Source of the DNA: a virus
Direction: 5' to 3' (one strand)
Virus record (IMG/VR): IMGVR_UViG_3300012954_002212
Coordinates: 1-23,312 of that record
Length of the DNA: 23,312 nt
Shown piece after piece: positions 7,639 through 15,439 of this stretch; positions within the stretch are counted from its first letter, which is position 1, and every line of letters begins with the position of its first letter. The position numbers were made by a program, and so were the translations under genes. The notes below the pieces were generated by a model that was not told the DNA's origin, searched no databases, and was given only the letters and a program-made list of their open reading frames with translations.

Positions 7639-8396
7639 TTATAGCAGGATACGGATTTGTTGGACAGGCATACGAATTACTATTCAAAGACCATAGAAGA
7701 GAAATTGAAATACACGATCCACCTAAAGACAAATATGCTGATTTTTCAAATACAAGTGCTGTGGTAATATGTGTACCTACTCCATCAGCAGAAGATGGTA
7801 GTTGTGATGTAAGTGCTGTGTACAGCACTATAGAACTTTGTAATGAAACAACACCTATATTAATCAAAAGCACAATAAGTTTACAAGGCTGGCAAGATAT
7901 AAAAAATAATTTTCCTAATCATAGATTATGTTTTTCTCCAGAGTTTCTTAGAGCAAAAAACTATATGAATGATATTAAACAATTAGACTGTATTATTTTA
8001 AGTGGTGATACAGATTACTGGCGTGACCAATATAGTTTTAATTGGCCTCAATGCCGTATAAACATTGTTACACCAGAAGAAGCTATTGCTATAAAATATT
8101 TTAGAAATGCTTTCTTAGCAACTAAAGTAAGTTTCTTCAATGAAATTTTTGATTTTTGTAAAGCATATAATTTAGACTATGAAGAAGTGCAAGCAGGTAT
8201 TACAGATGATAAACGTATAGGTTCAAGTCATAGTTATGTATGGCCAGAAGAAGGTATACGTGGATGGGGTGGAATGTGTTTTCCAAAAGACACAAAGGCT
8301 CTATTAAAAATGGCATCAGAAAAAAATATTAATCTAAATACATTGTCGGCAGCAGTTTATTATAACACAAAATTGAAACAAACACTTGACAAATAA
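7635..8396 (+). CDS. Short UDP-glucose/GDP-mannose dehydrogenase
   Basis: The protein has 253 residues from ATG 7635, which overlaps the previous stop (ATGA); an upstream TTG at 7593 lies inside the preceding gene and is not favoured. GYGFVGQA (residues 5-12) is the NAD-binding loop, followed by VVICVPTPS, SPEFLRA and the helix with EAIAIKYFRNAFLATKVSF. The catalytic cysteine is in GGMCFPKDT (Cys about 215). The family oxidises UDP-glucose or GDP-mannose to the uronate and is normally 390-440 residues. Here the C-terminal nucleotide-sugar binding domain is missing after the catalytic motif, so it is either a natural short form or one relying on a partner. The stop is close to a strong promoter for the next gene. 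Confidence 0.85.
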   Translation: MIIAGYGFVGQAYELLFKDHRREIEIHDPPKDKYADFSNTSAVVICVPTPSAEDGSCDVSAVYSTIELCNETTPILIKSTISLQGWQDIKNNFPNHRLCFSPEFLRAKNYMNDIKQLDCIILSGDTDYWRDQYSFNWPQCRINIVTPEEAIAIKYFRNAFLATKVSFFNEIFDFCKAYNLDYEEVQAGITDDKRIGSSHSYVWPEEGIRGWGGMCFPKDTKALLKMASEKNINLNTLSAAVYYNTKLKQTLDK

Positions 8397-8414
8397 AGCA
8401 AAAGTTAGTATAAT
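8386..8414 (+). promoter_or_regulatory. Consensus sigma70 promoter for sliding clamp gene
   Basis: TTGACA (8386-8391), 17-base spacer, TATAAT (8409-8414): a perfect match to the bacterial consensus. The -35 overlaps the last codons of the dehydrogenase gene. Transcription would start near 8421, 15 bases before the clamp start codon, with CGGAG as ribosome site. Confidence 0.85.
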
Positions 8415-8435
8415 TAATCAACAACGGAGAACAAT

Positions 8436-9164
8436 ATGCAAGATATTCTACAAGACATTGTGAGTCATACACACAGACTAGGTTTTATTACTACACTGAA
8501 AGTTACAGCAGAAGAAGATACTCAAATTGATAGTATGGCTGATGATCGTAGTGTGATTATGACAGCAACAACACATTCGCCAGTTGGTGAATTTAACGGA
8601 ACATTTGGTATGCCAGATCTTGGCAAATTAGATTATCACTTGAAAAATCCAGAGTACAAAGACAATGCAAAGATTGAAGTTGTACAAGCAGAACGCAACG
8701 GAGAAGTGATACCAACACACATACACTTTGAAAATGCATCGGGTGATTTTGAAAATGATTATCGTTTTATGAACAAAGCAATTATTGAAGAAAAACTAAA
8801 AAGTGTAAAGTTCAAAGTCAGCACATATGATGTTGAGATTCAGCCTAATATGGCAGCAATTGCACGTATGAAATTGATGTCAGGCGCACACAGTGAAGAA
8901 ACAGTGTTCCAAGTAAAGACTGAAGATAACAACTTGAACTTTTACTTTGGTGACGAAGCAACACACGCAGGTTCATTTACATTTGAACACGGTATTGAAG
9001 GCAAACTTACACATACTTGGGCGTGGCCAGTTGCACAAACACTTGCTATACTAAACTTAGATGGTGACAAAACAATGAGTATCACTGATCAAGGTGCTAT
9101 GAAAATTAGCGTAGACAGTGGTATGGCAAAATATGATTACATTCTACCAGCGCAACAGAAATAA
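8436..9164 (+). CDS. 45: Sliding clamp, T4 gp45-like DNA polymerase accessory protein
   Basis: The protein has 242 residues (T4 gp45 has 228). The family forms a trimeric ring that tethers the polymerase to DNA and, in T4, activates late transcription. Repeating beta-strand and helix units of a two-domain clamp are visible, and the C-terminus (about 221-242) ends in MKISVDSGMAKYDYILPA, resembling the closing strand and Tyr-x-Leu-Pro end of phage and PCNA clamps. It has the strongest promoter in the window. The overlapping next gene starts at the last base of its stop codon. No clamp loader genes are in the window. Confidence 0.75.
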   Translation: MQDILQDIVSHTHRLGFITTLKVTAEEDTQIDSMADDRSVIMTATTHSPVGEFNGTFGMPDLGKLDYHLKNPEYKDNAKIEVVQAERNGEVIPTHIHFENASGDFENDYRFMNKAIIEEKLKSVKFKVSTYDVEIQPNMAAIARMKLMSGAHSEETVFQVKTEDNNLNFYFGDEATHAGSFTFEHGIEGKLTHTWAWPVAQTLAILNLDGDKTMSITDQGAMKISVDSGMAKYDYILPAQQK

Positions 9165-9583
9165 TGCAAGAAAAAAATAGATTACACTGGACTACAGTAA
9201 TGACAGAAAAAGGTATGCTTTCTATAATAGGCATACTTACTGTTGTTGCGGCAGGTTTAGATGTATATTCTATGATTATGGATCTTAAGATAGAACTTGC
9301 AGATTTATTTCTGCTTTTTATATATACTGAGATTGTAGGTATGGTTGGTGCATACTTTATTAGCAACAGAATACCTGTTACATTGCCTATTATAATTGCA
9401 ATGACAGCATTGTGTAGATTAATTGTGCTACACAGTAAAGACGCAAATCCTTGGGTGCTAGTTGCCGAAGCTGGTGCAATTTTAATTCTTGCAGGCGCCG
9501 CATATGTAATGAGTCAAAAAGATAAGTTAAGTTTAGAAAAGAGAGCAATACGTGAAAAAGGATCTAACACAAACACAGAATGA
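9164..9583 (+). CDS. psiE: PsiE-like phosphate-starvation membrane protein
   Basis: The protein has 139 residues, near the usual PsiE length of about 136, with four membrane helices at about residues 17-37, 46-66, 72-90 and 97-115. The central part LFIYTEIVGMVGAYF and the ITA-like block MTALCRLIVLHSKD (80-93) match the family's signature of Tyr-x-Glu and Arg-Leu-Ile-Val-x-His. PsiE is induced by phosphate starvation in bacteria; its molecular role is not settled. Carriage by a marine phage suggests infection under low phosphate. It directly follows the clamp and overlaps the next gene by 32 bases. Confidence 0.8.
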   Translation: MQEKNRLHWTTVMTEKGMLSIIGILTVVAAGLDVYSMIMDLKIELADLFLLFIYTEIVGMVGAYFISNRIPVTLPIIIAMTALCRLIVLHSKDANPWVLVAEAGAILILAGAAYVMSQKDKLSLEKRAIREKGSNTNTE

Positions 9584-11009
9584 TTATGCTGTGTTTCTTC
9601 CAAGTATAAGTGGCTTTTATGCTACATTTGTAGGTAAACAACGTTTCGGTGAATACGTTGATTACAATCGTGTGCCATCTGGACTTAATGAAGTAGAAAG
9701 TCTAAACTTTTTGAATCCTGATAAAGGAGCATTTCATTATAAGTGGGCTTTGTATTCTGCAGGACACGCAGACTTAGATATAAACAAACACGTAGAAAAA
9801 GAAGATATGTTACGCAACCGCGATAGAGAAAATAGTTGGTTGCTTGGTGACTCTGGTGGTTTCCAAATTGCAAAAGGACTTTGGGAAGGTGACTGGACTA
9901 ATCCTAAATGTCCAAAAGCACAAAAGAAACGTGAACTTGTTGTTAACTGGATGGAAGAATATATGGACTATGGAATGATGTTGGATATTCCAACTTGGAC
10001 TTTCCAAGATCCTAAGGCAGCAAAGGCAGCAAATATTCACAGTTATCAAGATGCTGTAGATGCAACACACATAAACGCAAAATACTATATGGCAAATAGA
10101 CGTGGCAACTTCAAAGTGCTGAACGTATTACAAGGTAGTAACCACGCAGATGCAGATAGTTGGTATGAAGAGTTCAAGCATTATTGCGATCCAGCACAGT
10201 TTCCAGATACACACTTTAATGGCTGGGCAATGGGTGGACAAAATATGTGCGATGTTGATTTGATATTGCGTAGACTTGTGCATCAAATACACGATGGGTT
10301 ACTAGAAGAAGGTGTTCACGATGTTATGCACTTCTTAGGCACAAGTAAGTTAGAATGGGCTGTATTGCTTACAGATATCCAACGTGCAGTGCGTAAGTAT
10401 CATAATAAAAACTTTATGATTACATATGACTGTGCATCGCCTTTCTTAGCAACAGCAAATGGACAAGTTTATCACACAATACGTATTGAAGATCGTGGCA
10501 AGTGGAGTTATATGATGTCGCCAGGCGCTGATGATAAGAAGTATGCAACAGACACAAGAACATTTAAAGATGCACTTGAAACAGATGGTCTTTTGAAAGC
10601 ATTTGAAGACTCTCCTATTAGTAAAGAATGTCAAATAAAAGACATTTGTATTTACAAACCAGGCGATTTGAATAAAATTGGTAAAGAAGGCAAAACAAGT
10701 TGGGACTCATTTAGTTATGCATTACAAATGGGTCATAATGTATGGATGCACATTGAAAGCACACAACGAGCAAACGAACGTTATGACACAGGAGAATATC
10801 CTTATATGTTGATTGACGAACGTTTTGAACGTATAGAGTTTAAACAAGTTGTTGATGAGATCTTTAGTTTAAAAGATAGACAAAAAAGTTTAGATTTAAT
10901 AACAAAATATTCTAAGTTTTGGATGCAAGTTATAGGCACAAGACTTAATGTAGGAAAAAAGACTGTAAACGCAAGCACAAAGTTCGGAGAACTATTTGAG
11001 GAGATCTAA
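9552..11009 (+). CDS. dpdA: DpdA-like DNA 7-deazaguanine transglycosylase
   Basis: The protein has 485 residues, starting at GTG 9552 with GAGAG six bases upstream; the next Met is residue 86, past conserved sequence. Residues 97-107 contain LLGDSGGFQIA, the catalytic Asp100 plus DSGGF signature of tRNA-guanine transglycosylases, and a second conserved acidic motif MMLDIP (142-147) is likely the nucleophile region. The Zn-binding Cys cluster of bacterial TGT is not obvious. In phages this branch (DpdA) exchanges guanine in DNA for preQ0 or a derivative. QueD-like, FolE and QueE genes are nearby, as in other DpdA phages. A tRNA TGT is the alternative, but the length and company fit DpdA. Confidence 0.8.
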   Translation: MKKDLTQTQNDYAVFLPSISGFYATFVGKQRFGEYVDYNRVPSGLNEVESLNFLNPDKGAFHYKWALYSAGHADLDINKHVEKEDMLRNRDRENSWLLGDSGGFQIAKGLWEGDWTNPKCPKAQKKRELVVNWMEEYMDYGMMLDIPTWTFQDPKAAKAANIHSYQDAVDATHINAKYYMANRRGNFKVLNVLQGSNHADADSWYEEFKHYCDPAQFPDTHFNGWAMGGQNMCDVDLILRRLVHQIHDGLLEEGVHDVMHFLGTSKLEWAVLLTDIQRAVRKYHNKNFMITYDCASPFLATANGQVYHTIRIEDRGKWSYMMSPGADDKKYATDTRTFKDALETDGLLKAFEDSPISKECQIKDICIYKPGDLNKIGKEGKTSWDSFSYALQMGHNVWMHIESTQRANERYDTGEYPYMLIDERFERIEFKQVVDEIFSLKDRQKSLDLITKYSKFWMQVIGTRLNVGKKTVNASTKFGELFEEI

Positions 11010-11222
11010 ATGGGCGACGACAACGATAAATTAATATCTCACCTTGAAGAATTAAGAAAAAAACACAGAGCACTTGACACAGAAATACAAAAGTTATATA
11101 CTCATCATATTACCGAAGAGTTAAGACGGTTAAAAACAGAAAAACTTTGGTTAAAAGATGAAATTTATAGAATAGAAAGACAACTAATAGACAAAGGCAT
11201 ATATGTAAATGGATACCAATGA
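11010..11222 (+). CDS. YdcH/DUF465-family small coiled-coil protein
   Basis: The protein has 70 residues that are almost entirely helical. The spacing of H-x2-LD-x2-I (around 19-26) and LRRLKTEKLWLKDEI (38-52) matches the DUF465 (YdcH) pattern of a helical hairpin ending in L-x2-K-K-x-L-x-LKDEI. The family is widespread in alphaproteobacteria and its role is unknown. It starts one base after the dpdA-like stop. Confidence 0.7.
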   Translation: MGDDNDKLISHLEELRKKHRALDTEIQKLYTHHITEELRRLKTEKLWLKDEIYRIERQLIDKGIYVNGYQ

Positions 11223-11382
11223 AAAAGAACTTAGGTTACTTGCATTAGAAATGGCTTTAGAAGATTTGGATAAGATTATTGCAAATATGAAAGAAAAAAA
11301 TTATCCGCCAGAACAGTTAAATGAATACATTAAAAAACGTTGGAATACGTGGAACGAAATATATCAGGTGAAACAGCAATGA
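11209..11382 (+). CDS. Small helical protein of 57 residues, unknown
   Basis: ATG 11209 lies inside the end of the preceding gene and the stop overlaps the next start (ATGA). The protein is highly charged and helical (MDTNEKELRLLALE...YIKKRWNTWNE). Tight overlap on both sides and typical codon use support it as real. No homologue is recognised. Confidence 0.65.
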   Translation: MDTNEKELRLLALEMALEDLDKIIANMKEKNYPPEQLNEYIKKRWNTWNEIYQVKQQ

Positions 11383-11882
11383 AAAGAGATTATGATAGCG
11401 GTGTAAATGAAAGTGTAAACTTTTTTATTGGCACAGAAGTAGAACACACGCCAAAGTTTGGTAAGAAAACGCTGTTCGTTGTAGGTGTACAAAACTTTGA
11501 AGATATTGTTGAACACGCAAACAAAGCAGGTGTTGATCATATTTATATTGGTGCCAATATGAGCTTTGAACCAAATGAAGCATATGATAATATGATCTTT
11601 CCATTGTTGAAAGAAGGTTTTTGGATAACATTAGATTTTGATATTAAAGATGTAGAATGGGTATTAGAATCCGGTTACACTGAATACAATCGTTTTATTC
11701 CAATGATTAGTGCAAAACTGCCATACATAAGTCAACTAGGATATAATGCGTGTCTTAAAATAGATGACAAAGACTTTGATGCAACTAATCCGGGTGTATG
11801 GGTGCATAGGATGCACGATTTAAAAGAGAAGGCTGTTTTTACTGATTGGTCTAAATACACCACAGACGAAATCATAGGTTGA
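11379..11882 (+). CDS. Unknown protein between dpdA-like and queD-like genes
   Basis: The protein has 167 residues from ATG 11379, which overlaps the preceding stop; an in-frame TTG at 11340 is less likely. It has an alternating strand and helix pattern: TLFVVGVQNF, DHIYIGANMSF, GFWITLDFDI, FIPMISAKLPY and ACLKIDDKDF are likely beta strands, as in half of a TIM barrel or another alpha/beta fold. It ends with WVHRMHDLKEKAVFTDWSKY. I do not recognise the family. Its place between a DNA transglycosylase and a QueD-like gene makes a part in 7-deazaguanine synthesis or in handling modified DNA worth testing, but the sequence does not show it. Confidence 0.75.
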   Translation: MKRDYDSGVNESVNFFIGTEVEHTPKFGKKTLFVVGVQNFEDIVEHANKAGVDHIYIGANMSFEPNEAYDNMIFPLLKEGFWITLDFDIKDVEWVLESGYTEYNRFIPMISAKLPYISQLGYNACLKIDDKDFDATNPGVWVHRMHDLKEKAVFTDWSKYTTDEIIG

Positions 11883-11886
11883 CAAT

Positions 11887-12360
11887 ATGAGCCAAGAACG
11901 TTATTATGAATATATGTTAAGGCGCTTTAGAGAGGAAAATGCAAAATTGAATAAAACATTAGAAATTGCAAAACGTAGTATATGGGTTACATTTCGTAAA
12001 GAAGGTATACATTTATATCCTGCGGCAAAAGACGATCCAGCACTAGCAACAGGTGGCTGGGACGATGTAAGTTTTTTAGGTGTAGCACATAGACACATCT
12101 TTCATTTCAAAGTGCAAATTGAAGTTACGCACAATGATAGAGATATTGAATTTATTCAATTCAAGCGTTGGTTAGAAAGTTTATATGATGATAAAACTAT
12201 CGAACTCAACCACAAGTCTTGTGAAATGATAGCAGATGACTTGTATACACAGATTAACAACAAATATCCAGGCCGGTTTGTTGTAATTGATGTCGCCGAA
12301 GATGGCGAAAACGGCTGTTCAATCATTTATCCTAACTTAGAAGCAAAAAAGGATTATTAA
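11887..12360 (+). CDS. queD: QueD-like T-fold protein (6-carboxytetrahydropterin synthase-like)
   Basis: The protein has 157 residues. QueD turns the product of FolE, dihydroneopterin triphosphate, into 6-carboxytetrahydropterin on the way to preQ0. Visible T-fold features are His68-x-His70-x2-His73 (HRHIFHF), a likely zinc site in place of the usual HGH, then NDRDIEFIQFKRWLE (83-97), SCEMIADDLY (111-120, the usual S-x-E helix) and VAEDGENG near 135-142, where the family has a conserved Glu. The N-terminal 35 residues are an extra helical part. The motif spacing is unusual for QueD, so a divergent T-fold enzyme is possible. It sits in the same run as the dpdA-like gene. Confidence 0.55.
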   Translation: MSQERYYEYMLRRFREENAKLNKTLEIAKRSIWVTFRKEGIHLYPAAKDDPALATGGWDDVSFLGVAHRHIFHFKVQIEVTHNDRDIEFIQFKRWLESLYDDKTIELNHKSCEMIADDLYTQINNKYPGRFVVIDVAEDGENGCSIIYPNLEAKKDY

Positions 12361-12364
12361 GGAA

Positions 12365-12553
12365 ATGACTATCAAAAATCCTGTCGTTAATAAAATCTTT
12401 AACGACTTAGACGAACTGCACGATTTTTGTCGTACAGAAGGTTATCCATTTAACCAGGCAGATCTTTACAAAAAAGATGCCCGTGTTTGGCAGGCCTTCA
12501 CCAAATATAAAAACTGGATCCGAGCTAAGAATCGGAATAAAGGACGTAATTAA
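12365..12553 (+). CDS. Small conserved phage protein, unknown
   Basis: The protein has 62 residues with an AAGGA ribosome site just upstream and a one-base overlap with the next start. It is helical, with a Lys/Arg-rich end (AKNRNKGRN) that may contact nucleic acid. The pattern FNDLDELHDFC...DLYKKDARVWQAFTKY recalls small proteins of T4-like marine phages; function unknown. Confidence 0.7.
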   Translation: MTIKNPVVNKIFNDLDELHDFCRTEGYPFNQADLYKKDARVWQAFTKYKNWIRAKNRNKGRN

Positions 12554-13716
12554 TGAGAAAACTGTTTTATATGGGCTTAGAGCCTTATGAAGGCAGGTAC
12601 ACATTACAGTTAGAAGAGTGGTCACGAAGAGCGTTTTTAAGACGTGACATCGACTGGGTTAGTGTGCCTGGTACTACTATTGATAACACAAAAGCAATTC
12701 AAGTCGGTCAGGTGTTAGATGCACACGGCCGTTCTTACTTTGCAATGTCGCAAATGATGAACTTAGTGCAAATGATGCGTAACGGTGAAGTTACAGGCGA
12801 AGATGTTGTATTCTTTGAAGATATGTTTCAGCCTGGTATGGAATCGTTGCCTTACATTATGGATCAGATTCCAGCAGAACAACGCCCGCAAGTTTGGATA
12901 CGTTGTTTAGCACAGGCTGTAGATCCAGATGACTTTGTACACGTTTGGGGTATGGGCAAGTGGATGAGTTTGTATGAAGAAATGTGCAATGAGTTTGTTA
13001 CAGGCGTATTAGCAAGTAATGAAGAAATGGTTGCACATATGAAAATAGCAAACTGGAAAGCACCTATTTACAACATTAGTGGACTTGCGTTTGATAAAAC
13101 AGAAGTGCAACTTAGAGTAGGCGAAATTAAGCCTTGGGACGAACGTGAAAATCGTGTAGTATTTGCGGCACGTTTTGATCAAGAAAAACAGCCAGACTTT
13201 TTTATGGATATTGCTGAACAACTCAATGATGCAGATATTGAGTTTGCTATTCTACAAGGTGGTCCATTAAGAAGTAACAATATAAAGTATATTGATAGAG
13301 CAAGAGCTCTTGAAAAAGCAGGTTGCTTAAAAATTTATGAAAACTTAAAAAAGAATGATTACTATCATATTGTAAATCATAGTAAAGTTTTATTTAACTG
13401 TGCATTACAAGACTGGACAAGTAATACAGTAAGTGAAGCAGATGCATTAGGTTGTAATGTATTGTTTCCTGCATATAGAAGTTTTCCTGAAATATTTGCA
13501 AACGATTACACAAGAATGTATGTTCCTTGGAGTACAGAAGATGCAGTCAACAAACTACAGCCATTGCTAGATTCTCCACACAAAGACTTAGGTAAGATTA
13601 GTGATTGGACTAGTGCAACAATTGATCGTTATATTGATATTATGCAAGGCAACGGTGAACAGTGGCGTAGAGATAGCAATCGTTATAGAGATCACGTAGC
13701 GGAGACAAAGTATTGA
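12553..13716 (+). CDS. GT-B glycosyltransferase
   Basis: The protein has 387 residues with two Rossmann-like halves. Residues about 199-213 (NRVVFAARFDQEKQP) match the second-domain opening strand of GT4-type glycosyltransferases, and about 288-310 (SNTVSEADALGCNVLFP and YRSFPE) resemble the E-x7-E donor-binding segment. Such enzymes transfer sugar from a nucleotide sugar to DNA, protein or lipid. The following gene encodes a nucleotide-sugar epimerase and overlaps by four bases, so the sugar may be its product. The acceptor is unknown: modified DNA bases or a virion protein are both possible. Confidence 0.8.
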   Translation: MRKLFYMGLEPYEGRYTLQLEEWSRRAFLRRDIDWVSVPGTTIDNTKAIQVGQVLDAHGRSYFAMSQMMNLVQMMRNGEVTGEDVVFFEDMFQPGMESLPYIMDQIPAEQRPQVWIRCLAQAVDPDDFVHVWGMGKWMSLYEEMCNEFVTGVLASNEEMVAHMKIANWKAPIYNISGLAFDKTEVQLRVGEIKPWDERENRVVFAARFDQEKQPDFFMDIAEQLNDADIEFAILQGGPLRSNNIKYIDRARALEKAGCLKIYENLKKNDYYHIVNHSKVLFNCALQDWTSNTVSEADALGCNVLFPAYRSFPEIFANDYTRMYVPWSTEDAVNKLQPLLDSPHKDLGKISDWTSATIDRYIDIMQGNGEQWRRDSNRYRDHVAETKY

Positions 13717-14588
13717 AAGTTTTAGTTACAGGTGCAACAGGATACATAGGTAGTCACGTTTGTAAACTACTAAAAGAACGTGGACATTTTGTTGTTGGTT
13801 GGGATATTAATATTCACGGCGAACACAATGATGTATCTGCATACTGTGATGATTTTCATAATGTTGATATTACTGGGCAATATGTTGGTGGCATTTATGA
13901 TGCTATTGTGCATTTAGCAGGCCGTAGTGTTGTGCCAGATAGTATGAAGGAGCCTAGTGAATACTATAGAGTAAATGTAATGGGTACACTAAATCTTCTA
14001 AATAAGACAACTTGCCCACACGTTTTGTTTGCTAGTACAAGTAGTGCTTGGGAAATGGCAAGTCCATATGCACGTAGCAAAGTAGCCGCAGAAGATGTAA
14101 TAAAGGAGAAAGCTGATGGATACACTATATTTAGATTTTTTAACGTATCTGGTACTGACGGGCATAATCGTCAATTGGGCGTTCCTACCCATCTTATTCG
14201 TGTTGCTGCTATGGTGGCTGCTGAGAAACTACCCGACCTTAAGATCTTTGGCGTGGACTATGATACTAGGGATGGTACTTGTATTCGTGATTATATTCAC
14301 ATTGCTGATTTGGCTAGTGCCATTGCTAATGCCGTTGAACGAGGACCAGCTAATACAGACTATGAATGTCTTGGTTCTAACGTAGGATATAGTGTACGTG
14401 AAGTTATCAATACTATGGAGAAAGTTACAGGTAAATCAATAATTACTGTAGAGGCACCAAGAAGAGAAGGTGATGCTGTTACAAGTGTTGTTGATAATTT
14501 AAGTGACCTTGTAACACTAGAAAAAACGATTGAGGATATGTGTCTTGATCAATACAAATTAGAAAGGAGCAGAAATGCACTCGAGTGA
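13713..14588 (+). CDS. Short GalE-like nucleotide-sugar epimerase (SDR)
   Basis: The protein has 291 residues, about 45 shorter than GalE. It starts with TTG overlapping the glycosyltransferase stop (TTGA). GATGYIGSH (7-15) is the NAD loop; the active site has STSSAWE (108-114) and Tyr119-x3-Lys123; RFFNVSGTDG (141-150) and GTCIRDYIHIADL (about 186-200) match the UDP-glucose 4-epimerase family. It probably interconverts UDP-sugars for the neighbouring glycosyltransferase. Codon use changes inside the gene: from 14112 to 14354 the 11 Ala codons are GCT or GCC and no ACA occurs, unlike the A-ending codons elsewhere. This suggests a recombined segment. Confidence 0.9.
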   Translation: MKVLVTGATGYIGSHVCKLLKERGHFVVGWDINIHGEHNDVSAYCDDFHNVDITGQYVGGIYDAIVHLAGRSVVPDSMKEPSEYYRVNVMGTLNLLNKTTCPHVLFASTSSAWEMASPYARSKVAAEDVIKEKADGYTIFRFFNVSGTDGHNRQLGVPTHLIRVAAMVAAEKLPDLKIFGVDYDTRDGTCIRDYIHIADLASAIANAVERGPANTDYECLGSNVGYSVREVINTMEKVTGKSIITVEAPRREGDAVTSVVDNLSDLVTLEKTIEDMCLDQYKLERSRNALE

Positions 14589-14850
14589 ACTAAAAGGAAC
14601 TGATAATTTATATTACTGGGTTTTACGTGCCATCGAATATTTAGACGATGGTGAATTTTTGGAAGGTATAATGTGGTTTGAAGAAGAAGCAAAACATATT
14701 TTAGATAATATTCAAGAGTGGCCTGAAAATCCCCAATTGCTTGAAGATTGTAGAGATGCACGTGAAATGATTCAAAATGAAGATTGGCCAGGTGTATTAG
14801 AGGCAATTGAAAATCTTAGAGGACATATGGAAAATATGGGGTATCTATAA
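14575..14850 (+). CDS. Small acidic helical protein, unknown
   Basis: The protein has 91 residues with AAGGAG upstream, overlapping the epimerase end by 14 bases and the next start by one. It is acidic and helical, Trp-rich (WVLRAIEYLDDG, WFEEEAKHILD, WPGVLEAIENL), possibly a TPR-like pair of helical hairpins. No family recognised. Confidence 0.75.
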   Translation: MHSSELKGTDNLYYWVLRAIEYLDDGEFLEGIMWFEEEAKHILDNIQEWPENPQLLEDCRDAREMIQNEDWPGVLEAIENLRGHMENMGYL

Positions 14851-15218
14851 TGCGAGATCACGCTGAAACTGTACATATAACTACTGAGGATCTTATTGAT
14901 AGCGATGTTCAAGTTACAACAACGTACGATCCTTTATATGATATAGATTTAACATCAATAAGTTCAACCGATACTATTACAATTGATACAAATACTGTAG
15001 ATACTTTATTAACAGGTGAAGATCAAGTTTATACACTAACTGGATATAATACGCCAGTTGTTTTTGAAGATATAATGCCAGAAGTATCCAAAGTAGAAGA
15101 TATGTGTAATGAATATCCTGCATTACAAAAAGCATATGAAAATTTTAAAAGCATATATGCAATGGTACATCAGGATTATGTTGGTAACAGAAAAAATGAA
15201 GAAGAGGTTCCATTTTAA
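14850..15218 (+). CDS. Unknown protein with Thr-rich N-terminus and conserved C-terminal helix
   Basis: The protein has 122 residues. The first 70 are rich in Asp, Thr and Ser (strand-forming, acidic), then residues about 77-110 form a helical part, MPEVSKVEDMCNEYPALQK and AYENFKSIYAMVHQDY. The pattern M-C-x-E-Y-P-A-L-x-K is reminiscent of short proteins in marine T4-like phages. Function unknown; it starts at the last base of the previous stop. Confidence 0.7.
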   Translation: MRDHAETVHITTEDLIDSDVQVTTTYDPLYDIDLTSISSTDTITIDTNTVDTLLTGEDQVYTLTGYNTPVVFEDIMPEVSKVEDMCNEYPALQKAYENFKSIYAMVHQDYVGNRKNEEEVPF

Positions 15219-15439
15219 TGCAACATAGTATCGAGCAATGGATTGATAGAATCAATGCAATGAAAGATTTGTGCATACAAGCACACAGAGTACGGAATGA
15301 ATTTTCTGAAATAAGCAATAAAAAATATGATGCCGCAACTTGTAAACATATGCTAGAACAAGTGCAAGAAATGGCACGTGGCATTGCACACGAAAAAATT
15401 ACTGAAATAAAAACAGAGATGGACGAATGGAAAAAATAG
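15218..15439 (+). CDS. Small helical protein, unknown
   Basis: The protein has 73 residues, entirely helical and charged, with a coiled-coil-like C-terminal half (HMLEQVQEMARGIAHEKITE). It overlaps the previous stop by one base and the next start by 13 bases. No recognised family. Confidence 0.7.
   Translation: MQHSIEQWIDRINAMKDLCIQAHRVRNEFSEISNKKYDAATCKHMLEQVQEMARGIAHEKITEIKTEMDEWKK

Noticed and set aside
11879-11884. TTGACA just before the queD-like gene as a promoter
   Set aside because: It ends three bases before the start codon, so any start site would be inside the gene.
14116-14385. Hydrophobic reading frame inside the epimerase gene
   Set aside because: The GCT and GTT codons of the switched segment read as Leu and Val in the next frame; there is no ribosome site and the epimerase frame has all motifs.
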